Positions 38,416-45,769 of a stretch of 62,572 nt of DNA are shown here, piece after piece (the first letter of the stretch is position 1; each line of letters starts with the position of its first letter). The notes under the pieces were generated by a model, which saw nothing but the letters and a program-made list of their open reading frames with translations, was not told the DNA's origin and did no database searches. Source of the stretch: Acidobacteriota bacterium (GTDB taxonomy: Bacteria > Acidobacteriota > Vicinamibacteria > Vicinamibacterales > JAKQTR01); contig JAPKZO010000003.1 of NCBI GenBank assembly GCA_026393755.1, positions 1 through 62,572 of the forward strand, given 5' to 3'. Made by a program: the position numbers and the translations under genes.

Positions 38416-39015
38416 ATGACGATCACCCCGCGTTGGCGCATCGTGGTTGGAATCGGCGTGATGGCCGCCTTCTGTGGCGGAGTGCGTCCGGGATCCGCCC
38501 AGTCGCTGGTCGAGGCCGCGCGTCAGGAAGCGGCACGCCGGAAGGCCGTCAAAGGCCCGGCCAAGGTTTATACGAACGACAATCTCGTCCAGGTTCCGGG
38601 AGAAACGATTCCAACGCCTCCCGGGCCGGCACCTGTCACGCCAAAGCCCGCAGACGACCCGTTGGCGAAACCGGCCGCAGGTGCCGCGGCGGCCACCGGC
38701 GCTTCAGCGGCGACGCCGCCAGGTGACGTCGCGACGACCCCGGAGTACTGGCGCAAACGGATCGGCGATGTTCGAGACCAGATCGATCGGAACAAGGTGT
38801 ACCTCGATTCACTCCAGAGCCGGATCAACGGGTTGTGGGCCGACTTCACCTCGCGCGACGACCCGGCCCAGCGCGCCGTGATTGCCGGCGAGCGCCAGCG
38901 AGCCTTGAATGAGCTGGACCGGCTCACGAAGGAACAGCAGGACCTCCAGAACAAGGCGGCGGCGATCGAAGAAGAGGCTCGGCGGGCTGGTGTTCCCCCG
39001 GGCTGGCTGCGCTAA
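38416..39015 (+). CDS. Secreted Ala/Pro-rich coiled-coil protein, unknown function
   Basis: The 199-residue product starts MTITPRWRIVVGIGVMAAFC, a signal peptide likely cut after PGSAQS. A disordered Pro/Ala region (about 60-110) leads to a C-terminal coiled coil of about 85 residues (DVRDQIDRNKVYLDSLQSRI, ERQRALNELDRLTKEQQDLQ). I do not recognise a family. It follows the minor pilins in the same direction, which hints at an envelope role. The stop overlaps the convergent aroB stop (CTAA). Confidence 0.7.
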   Translation: MTITPRWRIVVGIGVMAAFCGGVRPGSAQSLVEAARQEAARRKAVKGPAKVYTNDNLVQVPGETIPTPPGPAPVTPKPADDPLAKPAAGAAAATGASAATPPGDVATTPEYWRKRIGDVRDQIDRNKVYLDSLQSRINGLWADFTSRDDPAQRAVIAGERQRALNELDRLTKEQQDLQNKAAAIEEEARRAGVPPGWLR

Positions 39016-40118
39016 GAAGAGCCCTCGGCCGTTTCGGCCAGACCGACAGCGCTCAGCGCCCGCATCAGTTCGTCGTCACCGACATCTTCGACGATCGTGG
39101 CCCTTCCGATTGTGGAGGGAAGGACCATGTGCAGGCGTCCCTCGTGGACCTTCTTGTCCCGCCGCATAAGCTCGATTGTCTGGGGAGCCGAGAGATCTCC
39201 AAGTGGAGGCAGCGGCCCGAGCTGCGCGATCATGCTCGCCAGTGCGTCCCGATCATCGGCGCGCATCAGCCCTCGCGCGACCGCCAGTTCGGCGGCGACC
39301 AGCATGCCGTACGCCACCGCCTCTCCGTGGAGGAAGCGCTGGTAGCGGGTCAGCGACTCGAACGCATGTCCCGCCGTGTGACCGAAATTCAGCAGTCTGC
39401 GGGGGCCGGCCTCGCGTTCGTCGCCTCCGACAATCTCCGCCTTGATCCGGCAGCAGTCCGCAATGACGGGAATCAGCGTGGCGACGTCGCGTTTTGAGAT
39501 CGGGCCGAGACCTCCCTGCAGCTGAACGAACAGGTTCGGGCTGCACGCGACGCCGTACTTGATGATCTCGTAGATCCCTGCGCGAAACTCCCGGCGCGGC
39601 AATGTCCGCAGCGTATCCAGATCGGTCACCACGAGCGCCGGCTGATGGAAGGCGCCCACGAGGTTCTTGCCGCCGGCCAGGTTGACGCCGACCTTGCCGC
39701 CGACCGACGCATCCACCTGGGCCAGCAGCGTCGTCGGTACATGCACCAGCGTGATACCGCGCATGTAGGTGGCCGCCGCGAAACCGCCGATGTCGCCGAC
39801 GACCCCGCCGCCGACCGTGATGAGCGCCGAGGACCGATCCGCGCCGGCCCGCTGCAGTGTCTCGTAGATCCGTGCCACCGTCGGCAGGATCTTGAATCGC
39901 TCACCGTCGGGCACCATGATCGCTTCGGCGCCAGGCAGCGCCTCGCGAACCGCGTCGCCCCAGAAGCGCCAGACGGTCTGATTCGACACCACGAACCGGC
40001 GGGTCCCGCACCCGGCTTCGTCCAGTGCGTGCCGCAGCTGCGGGAGCAGGCCCGATCCCACCAGCACGGGGTACGAACGCGACGGAGTCACGACATCGAT
40101 GCGAATCGGTGATGGCAT
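39012..40118 (-). CDS. aroB: 3-dehydroquinate synthase
   Basis: The 368-residue enzyme makes 3-dehydroquinate from DAHP, the second shikimate step, with NAD and a metal. Visible are GGGVVGDIGGFAAATYMRGI (NAD site), PTTLLAQVDASVGGKVGVN, the AGIYEIIKYG motif and the metal histidines in LLNFGHTAGHAFE and FLHGEAVAYGM. I chose the ATG at 40118; 16 in-frame codons upstream are atypical. No other aro gene is adjacent. Confidence 0.95.
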   Translation of the reverse strand: MPSPIRIDVVTPSRSYPVLVGSGLLPQLRHALDEAGCGTRRFVVSNQTVWRFWGDAVREALPGAEAIMVPDGERFKILPTVARIYETLQRAGADRSSALITVGGGVVGDIGGFAAATYMRGITLVHVPTTLLAQVDASVGGKVGVNLAGGKNLVGAFHQPALVVTDLDTLRTLPRREFRAGIYEIIKYGVACSPNLFVQLQGGLGPISKRDVATLIPVIADCCRIKAEIVGGDEREAGPRRLLNFGHTAGHAFESLTRYQRFLHGEAVAYGMLVAAELAVARGLMRADDRDALASMIAQLGPLPPLGDLSAPQTIELMRRDKKVHEGRLHMVLPSTIGRATIVEDVGDDELMRALSAVGLAETAEGSS

Positions 40119-40220
40119 AGCTACGAAAGGCGCGTCCTCGGAGTGTCCCGGGCACCGCGCGGTCAATGGTAGGATAACATCTGCAGTTGACGCCGACGAA
40201 GGAAGCGCATTCCCGACCCG

Positions 40221-40245
40221 TCATTCCGGCGTACGCCGGAATCCG
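40221..40245. repeat. CATTCCGGC-type palindrome
   Basis: ATTCCGGCGT and ACGCCGGAAT (40223-40242) form a perfect 20-base palindrome inside the divergent aroB-proS gap, flanked by TC and CCGG. TCATTCCGGC recurs in reverse orientation in the 51700-51725 gap. This resembles widespread bacterial REP-like elements. Confidence 0.55.
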
Positions 40246-40312
40246 GGGTGCCGAATACGCGTTTCGCTCCGCACGATGATGTGCATGCAGCTCTCTAGCA
40301 GGATCAACAAAG

Positions 40313-41773
40313 ATGGCCGAGAAAGACGACAACAAGGAACAGCTCATCACCGCGATTACGCCACAGTCTGAGGATTTCTCCAGGTGGTACACGGATCTGG
40401 TCCGTCGTGCCGAGTTGGCCGACTACTCGCCGGTCAAGGGCTGCATGGTGATCAGGCCGTACGGCTACGCCATCTGGGAGTTCATCCAGCGCGGGCTGGA
40501 CGATCGCATCAAGGCCACGGGCCACGTCAACGCGTATTTCCCGCTGCTGATTCCCAAGAGCCTCCTGATGAAGGAGGCGGAGCACGTCGAGGGGTTTGCC
40601 CCGCAGGTGGCTTGGGTGACGAAAGGCGGCACCGAGGAGCTCGACGAACCGCTGTTGCTGCGCCCGACGTCTGAAGCGATCATCGGGACGATGTACGCCA
40701 AGTGGATCCAGTCGTGGCGTGACCTGCCCGTGTTGATCAACCAGTGGGCCAACATCATTCGCTGGGAGAAGGTGACGCGCCTGTTCCTGCGCACCACCGA
40801 GTTCTTGTGGCAGGAAGGCCACACGGCGCACGAGACGGCGGAAGAGGCCGAAGAAGAGACGCTGAAGATTCTGGCGCTGTACAAAGAGTTCTGCGAAACC
40901 GAACTGGCGATGCCAGTCGTGGCTGGCCGCAAGTCAAACAGCGAGAAGTTCGCCGGGGCGTCGCGCACGTACTCGATCGAGGCGCTGATGGGCGACGGGC
41001 GTGCGCTGCAGGCCGGAACGTCTCACAACCTCGGCCAGAACTTCGCCAAGGCGTTCAACATTCAGTTTCAGGCGCGCGACAAGTCGCTGCAGTACATCTG
41101 GGGCACATCGTGGGGCATGACGACGCGGCTGATCGGCGCCGTCATCATGGTGCACGGCGACGAGACGGGCCTGGTGCTGCCGCCGCGCGTGGCGCCGTAC
41201 CAGGTCGTCATTGTGCCGATCCCTCGCGGGAACTGGCGCGAGACCGTCCTGCCGCGGGCGCAGGAGATCAAGGCCGCGCTGGTCGCCGGCGGGATGCGCG
41301 TGATGCTCGATGACCGCGACGCCTACACGCCAGGCTGGAAGTTCTCCGAGTGGGAACTGCGCGGCGTGCCGGTGCGGCTCGAAATCGGGCCGAAGGACAT
41401 CGAGAAGCACCAGGTGATGCTCGCCCGGCGCGACACACGCGAGAAGATTCCGACGCCGATGGACGGACTGACCGGCCGCGTCAAGGACCTGCTCGACGCG
41501 ATCCAGCAGAACCTGTTCGATCGGGCGCTGGCGTTCCAGCGCGATCACACGACCGAAACGTCCTCGTACGACGAGTTCAAGCAGATCATGGACGGCCGTC
41601 CCGGCTTTGTCGTGTCGCCGTGGTGCGGCACCGACGCGTGCGAGGCGGAAATCAAGACGGAGACTCAGGCCACGATACGCAATTTGCCGATGGAGGGCGG
41701 GCCGGCGGGTGGCACGTGCATCAAGTGCGGCAAGCCGGCGGTGGCGGACGCCCGGTTCGCGAAAGCGTACTAA
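40313..41773 (+). CDS. proS: Prolyl-tRNA synthetase, archaeal/eukaryotic type (ProS3)
   Basis: The 486-residue class II synthetase lacks the large INS editing insertion of the long bacterial form. Motif 2 is around NIIRWEKVTRLFLRTTEFLWQEGHTAH, motif 3 is before VLPPRVAPYQVVIVPI, the anticodon-binding domain starts there, and a C-terminal zinc domain ends CIKCGKPAVADARFAKAY with the terminal tyrosine typical of the archaeal type. It attaches proline to tRNA-Pro. The stop overlaps the convergent HEAT-repeat gene (CTAA). Confidence 0.95.
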   Translation: MAEKDDNKEQLITAITPQSEDFSRWYTDLVRRAELADYSPVKGCMVIRPYGYAIWEFIQRGLDDRIKATGHVNAYFPLLIPKSLLMKEAEHVEGFAPQVAWVTKGGTEELDEPLLLRPTSEAIIGTMYAKWIQSWRDLPVLINQWANIIRWEKVTRLFLRTTEFLWQEGHTAHETAEEAEEETLKILALYKEFCETELAMPVVAGRKSNSEKFAGASRTYSIEALMGDGRALQAGTSHNLGQNFAKAFNIQFQARDKSLQYIWGTSWGMTTRLIGAVIMVHGDETGLVLPPRVAPYQVVIVPIPRGNWRETVLPRAQEIKAALVAGGMRVMLDDRDAYTPGWKFSEWELRGVPVRLEIGPKDIEKHQVMLARRDTREKIPTPMDGLTGRVKDLLDAIQQNLFDRALAFQRDHTTETSSYDEFKQIMDGRPGFVVSPWCGTDACEAEIKTETQATIRNLPMEGGPAGGTCIKCGKPAVADARFAKAY

Positions 41774-42804
41774 GAAAACACTTGAGCGCCCGCGTCAGGC
41801 CACGCTTTCAGCATCTTCTTCACGGCCGCGTGCCGTCGGGTCAACCCTTCTCGGGCGACGATGGCGCGGCCCGCGTCCACCAGGCCGTCACGGCTCCGGT
41901 GATCCCGTGTCTCAATGTCGATGGGCATCCGGGCGATCGCGGCCACGATGGGTTCGAGACACGTCGCGTCACCCACCAGGCGCAGCGCCGCCACGAAATC
42001 GTCGGATAGTGGGGCGTTGGCCTGGGCCAGCGATTCGCGCAGGTCGTAGATCGCGACGCGGCTGCCTCGAGTTGCCAGCGCCAGGTGGATCACGCCGCGC
42101 ACCGCGCGCCATTCATCGCCGTCTGCCGCCGATGGCGCCTGCTGTTCCCGCGCGCGGGCCGTCTCGACCAGGCGGTGCAGCGTCGAGAGTGACGCGTCGC
42201 CCCCGGCGGCCTGCACCCACCGTCTCAACGCCGCGGGATCGGCGGGCTGACCGTCGGCCACCAGGTCAAGCCGCGCCAGTTGATCGTCTGGCTTCGTCTC
42301 GTCTGAGGCGCCCTGAACTCCGGCGCGGCGCCGGATCGCTTCGTCCGGATCAGCCTCGAGCCACTTCCGGATGGGCGCAATCAGCCGGGCGGGCAGGCGC
42401 TCGAGCTCGGCGAGGGCCTCGAGGCGGAGGGCCTGCCGGTACGCCGGATCCAGCACAATCGCACTCAGCGCGTCGAGGGCGCGATCGGATTCCGCCGCGT
42501 CAAGGTGGCTGCCGAGCAATCGAACGGCTGCCGAGGCGACCTTGGGGTCGGTGGCGCGCGAGTGCAGCACCCCGAGCGCCGCATCGACCGATCGCCTGTC
42601 GCCAGAGGCTTCGAGCGCCTTCAACACGAGCGCCCGCGCCACCGGAGAGGTCGTCGAATCCAGCGCATCGAGCAGATGCGGCACCGCGCGGACACCCGCC
42701 ACGCTGAGGCGGGCCAGCGCGGCCTCCCGCGCCAGGGGGTCGGCGTCGCTCAAATGTGCGAGAACCTGTCGGATCTCCGAAGCGGCCGACTTGCGAATCG
42801 TCAC
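41770..42804 (-). CDS. HEAT-repeat protein
   Basis: The 344-residue, all-helical protein has tandem HEAT units (DPLAREAALARLSVAGVRAV, SPVARALVLKALEASGDRRS, DPAYRQALRLEALAELERLP). No signal peptide or catalytic motif was seen, so it is probably a cytoplasmic scaffold. It starts at GTG, two bases after the tatC stop, with GGAG in the end of tatC as ribosome-binding site, so it is coupled to the tat genes. Any link to Tat export is unproven. Confidence 0.75.
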   Translation of the reverse strand: MTIRKSAASEIRQVLAHLSDADPLAREAALARLSVAGVRAVPHLLDALDSTTSPVARALVLKALEASGDRRSVDAALGVLHSRATDPKVASAAVRLLGSHLDAAESDRALDALSAIVLDPAYRQALRLEALAELERLPARLIAPIRKWLEADPDEAIRRRAGVQGASDETKPDDQLARLDLVADGQPADPAALRRWVQAAGGDASLSTLHRLVETARAREQQAPSAADGDEWRAVRGVIHLALATRGSRVAIYDLRESLAQANAPLSDDFVAALRLVGDATCLEPIVAAIARMPIDIETRDHRSRDGLVDAGRAIVAREGLTRRHAAVKKMLKAWPDAGAQVFS

Positions 42805-42805
42805 C

Positions 42806-43654
42806 CTACTCCTCTTCGGTCGCCTCGACCTTCCGCTTCTTCCCGAACACCCAGGCGATGATGATGCTGATGAGGTAGAGCCCGATCATGGGAGCGGCCA
42901 TCAGCGTCTGCGTCATCATGTCGCCGCTCGGCGTGATGACCGCCGCGACGATGAAGATGATGAGGATGGCGTACTTGAGATTGCGCCACAGGAAGCCCGG
43001 AGTGGCCAGGCCCATGCGTGCCAGCAGAAAGACGACCGCGGGCATCTCGAAGATGATGCCCATGGCGAGCAGCATCACCGAGTACAGCGAGAAGACCGCC
43101 TCGATCTTCGGCATGAACAGCATGTACTCGGGCTTGAAGTTGGACAGGAATGCCCACGCCCACGGAAAGACGAAGTAGTGCGAGAAGGCCGCGCCGGCCA
43201 CGAAACACACCGACGCCAGGAAGACGAAGGGTATCGCGAAGCGCTTCTCCTTCGAGTAGAGTCCAGGCGCGACAAACAGCCACAGCTGCCACGTAATCGC
43301 GGGCGCGGAGATGACGACGCCGGCCAGCAACGCGATCTTCATGTACAGCATGAAGGCCTCGGTCGGCTCGGTGGCGATCAGGCTCGATCCCTTCGGCATC
43401 GCGCTGGCGAGCGGCAGCATGATGAAGTCGAAGATGCGGTTGATGAAGAGGAACGCGATGGCCACACCCACGGCCAGGGCGATCGCCGACACGGTCAGCC
43501 GTTTCCGGAGTTCGTCCAGATGTTCGAGAAACGACATCTTCCCGGCGCCGTCATCGTCGGCCTCATCCGGATAATCCGGATCAACCGGCGCGAGCAGGGC
43601 AGAGCGGGGCGGGCCGATCTCGGTCGGCGGGTGACGGCGAAATGGCAGGTCCAT
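42806..43654 (-). CDS. tatC: Twin-arginine translocase subunit TatC
   Basis: The 282-residue protein has six transmembrane helices and the N-terminal signature MSFLEHLDELRKRL, here at residues 40-53, followed by YMKIALLAGVVISAPAITWQ and GLYSKEKRFA. It is the receptor of the Tat pathway, which exports folded proteins. The 39-residue acidic/proline extension before the core depends on the ATG at 43654; an ATG at 43537 would give a core-length protein. It follows tatA by 19 bases. Confidence 0.94.
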   Translation of the reverse strand: MDLPFRRHPPTEIGPPRSALLAPVDPDYPDEADDDGAGKMSFLEHLDELRKRLTVSAIALAVGVAIAFLFINRIFDFIMLPLASAMPKGSSLIATEPTEAFMLYMKIALLAGVVISAPAITWQLWLFVAPGLYSKEKRFAIPFVFLASVCFVAGAAFSHYFVFPWAWAFLSNFKPEYMLFMPKIEAVFSLYSVMLLAMGIIFEMPAVVFLLARMGLATPGFLWRNLKYAILIIFIVAAVITPSGDMMTQTLMAAPMIGLYLISIIIAWVFGKKRKVEATEEE

Positions 43655-43673
43655 CGATCGGCGCTAGGGCGAT

Positions 43674-43934
43674 CTACGAGATCTGGCCGGACGTCGGCCC
43701 AGACGGTGGCGTCACGTGCTCGGCGGGAGGGACCTGCCTCGCGGTGGACGTCGCTTTTCCCTCCTCGACTCGGATTTCCTCTTCGAGCGTATTCTTCAGA
43801 TCATTCGAAGCACGCTTGAACTCGGCGATGCTCTTACCGAGCGATCGGCCGAGCTCGGGCAGCTTCCGCGGTCCGAAGATGATCAGCGCGATGACCAGGA
43901 TGACGATCAACTCCGGCATGCCGATGGGACCCAT
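43674..43934 (-). CDS. tatA: Twin-arginine translocase subunit TatA/TatB family
   Basis: The 86-residue product begins MGPIGMPELIVILVIALIIF, then GPRKLPELGRSLGKSIAEFK, the TatA hallmark: one helix, the FGPRKLPELG hinge and an amphipathic helix. The tail is acidic and then Pro/Thr-rich. The ribosome-binding site GGAG is five bases before the ATG at 43934. Only one TatA/B-type gene is in this unit; a separate TatB, if any, lies elsewhere. Confidence 0.93.
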   Translation of the reverse strand: MGPIGMPELIVILVIALIIFGPRKLPELGRSLGKSIAEFKRASNDLKNTLEEEIRVEEGKATSTARQVPPAEHVTPPSGPTSGQIS

Positions 43935-44042
43935 GACAACTCCAATGGGTTCCTGCGCCGCATGCCCGGCCTCGGGTGGCCAGCGTCTGACCGTCCGAAC
44001 CCCACGGGTCACGGGAATGAGGATCGCAAGAGCACCAACTCA

Positions 44043-44072
44043 ATTATAGGAACCCTGGCACCGAACGGTCAA
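44043..44072 (-). promoter_or_regulatory. Sigma-70-type promoter of tatA-tatC
   Basis: On the minus strand TTGACC (44072-44067), an 18-base spacer, then a perfect TATAAT (44048-44043). Transcription should begin near 44036, leaving a leader of about 100 bases before tatA. Confidence 0.8.
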
Positions 44073-44104
44073 GGAGGCGGCGCGGCTGGATCGAGGCGAA
44101 CTCG

Positions 44105-44133
44105 TTGCCGCACCAGCAGTTATCTGGTACGAT
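44105..44133 (+). promoter_or_regulatory. Sigma-70-type promoter of the CtpA-like gene
   Basis: TTGCCG (44105-44110), a 17-base spacer, then TACGAT (44128-44133). The expected start point, six or seven bases on, falls on the ATG at 44140, which suggests a leaderless mRNA. Confidence 0.6.
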
Positions 44134-44139
44134 TTCCTC

Positions 44140-45762
44140 ATGCGGACAACGCGACTGGTGGTGTTGGTGTTCTTGGTGCTCGTGGTGTCGGCCGTGGCGG
44201 GCGGCTGGGTGGGCCGATCCACGGTCGTGAGCCAGGAGCGGCTGCCCGAGCGCTATCGCGCCTACACGACCGCGGTTCGGCTCATCGAGACGACCTACGT
44301 CGAGAAGACGCCGGCCGATCGCGTGGTTTACAGTTCCATCGCCGGCATGCTGCAGACGCTGGATCCGCATTCCACGTTTCTCGATCCGCGCACGTATGCG
44401 CAGATGCAGGAACGGCAGGGCGGGCGGTACTTCGGTCTGGGGATCACGATCCAGACGATCGACGGCGACGTGACCGCGGTGGCTCTGTTCGAGGGCTCGC
44501 CCGCTTACAAGAAGGGCGTGCGCCGCGGGGACGTCATCGCCAAGGTCGACGGCGACAGCGCGAAGGGGTGGACCTCCGACCAGGCGGCCAAACGGATGCG
44601 CGGTCCCAGAGGCACGCTGGTGCACCTGTCGCTCAAGCGCCGGGGCTTCGACCAGTTGATCGAACTCGACGTGCCGCGCGACGAGATCAACATCCCGACC
44701 ATTCCCGCCTCGTTCATGATTGATGAGACCACGGGGTACATCCGCCTGCAGGATTTCGCGCAGCAGACCGACAACGACCTGACCGCAACGCTCAAGGCGC
44801 TCACTGAGAAGGGCATGAAGCGGCTGATGCTCGACCTGCGCCTCAATCCCGGCGGGCCGCTGGATCAGGCCATCAAGGTGTCGAGCAAGTTCCTCCAGCC
44901 CGGCCAGATGGTCGTGTACACGCGCGGCCGCGTGCCGAATTCCGATCAGGACTTCCGCGCCGCCGACAAGAGCGAGTACACGGCGGTGCCGCTGATCGTG
45001 CTGACGAACCGCGGCAGCGCCAGCGCGGCGGAGATCGTGAGCGGTGCCCTGCAGGACCACGATCGCGGGCTCATCGTTGGCGAGACGACGTTCGGCAAGG
45101 CGCTCGTGCAGTCGGTCTACCGGATCAGCGAGGGAGCGGGCCTGGCGTTGACCACGGCGCGCTACTACACTCCGAGCGGACGGCTGATTCAGCGCCCGTG
45201 GGACGGCACATTTGACGAGTACCTCAACTACGGCATGAAAGACCAGAGTGTGGAGCGCGAACACCCGTCGGCGCAGTTGCGCTACACAGACTCCGGGCGC
45301 AAGGTGTACGGCGGCGGCGGCATCGAACCCGATCATCGTCTCGAGGGCCCGATCGAAGGATTCAACCCGTCGCGATTCGGACGATCGCTCTACGCGCGCC
45401 AGTCGTTTTCGTTCTACGCTCAGAAGTTTTCTGCGGTGGGCGACACGCGCATCGCCGCGGCATCCCACGACCGCAAGTCCGTGGCAAAGGATTTTGTCGT
45501 TGATGACGCCATGGTCGAGGATTTCCGCCAGTACCTGCAGGCCGAGCACGTCAAGATTGACGAAACCGCCTTTGCCCAGGATCTCGTGTTCATCAAGTCG
45601 ATGATTCGCTACGAGATCGACCTCAACCTGTGGACCGTCAGCGACGCCCGGCGTCACCTGATTGCCACCGACCCTCAGGCACAACTCGCCCTGGGCCTCT
45701 TCCCGGAGGCCGAGCGGTTGGCCAGGATGGCCCACGCCAAGTCCACGCCTGGAGAGAAATAG
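44140..45762 (+). CDS. S41-family carboxy-terminal processing protease (CtpA-like)
   Basis: The 540-residue protease has an N-terminal signal anchor (LVVLVFLVLVVSAVAGGWVG), a PDZ domain (about 90-170; GLGITIQTIDGDVTAVALFE, GVRRGDVIAKVDGD), and the S41 catalytic core with the nucleophile Ser near 292 in NRGSASAAEIVSGAL and the general-base Lys near 320 in GETTFGKALVQ. It cleaves C-termini of periplasmic proteins in relatives. The C-terminal 150 residues are an extra domain of unknown role. smc starts seven bases after the stop, so they are likely co-transcribed. Confidence 0.92.
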   Translation: MRTTRLVVLVFLVLVVSAVAGGWVGRSTVVSQERLPERYRAYTTAVRLIETTYVEKTPADRVVYSSIAGMLQTLDPHSTFLDPRTYAQMQERQGGRYFGLGITIQTIDGDVTAVALFEGSPAYKKGVRRGDVIAKVDGDSAKGWTSDQAAKRMRGPRGTLVHLSLKRRGFDQLIELDVPRDEINIPTIPASFMIDETTGYIRLQDFAQQTDNDLTATLKALTEKGMKRLMLDLRLNPGGPLDQAIKVSSKFLQPGQMVVYTRGRVPNSDQDFRAADKSEYTAVPLIVLTNRGSASAAEIVSGALQDHDRGLIVGETTFGKALVQSVYRISEGAGLALTTARYYTPSGRLIQRPWDGTFDEYLNYGMKDQSVEREHPSAQLRYTDSGRKVYGGGGIEPDHRLEGPIEGFNPSRFGRSLYARQSFSFYAQKFSAVGDTRIAAASHDRKSVAKDFVVDDAMVEDFRQYLQAEHVKIDETAFAQDLVFIKSMIRYEIDLNLWTVSDARRHLIATDPQAQLALGLFPEAERLARMAHAKSTPGEK

Positions 45763-45769
45763 CGGCCCG

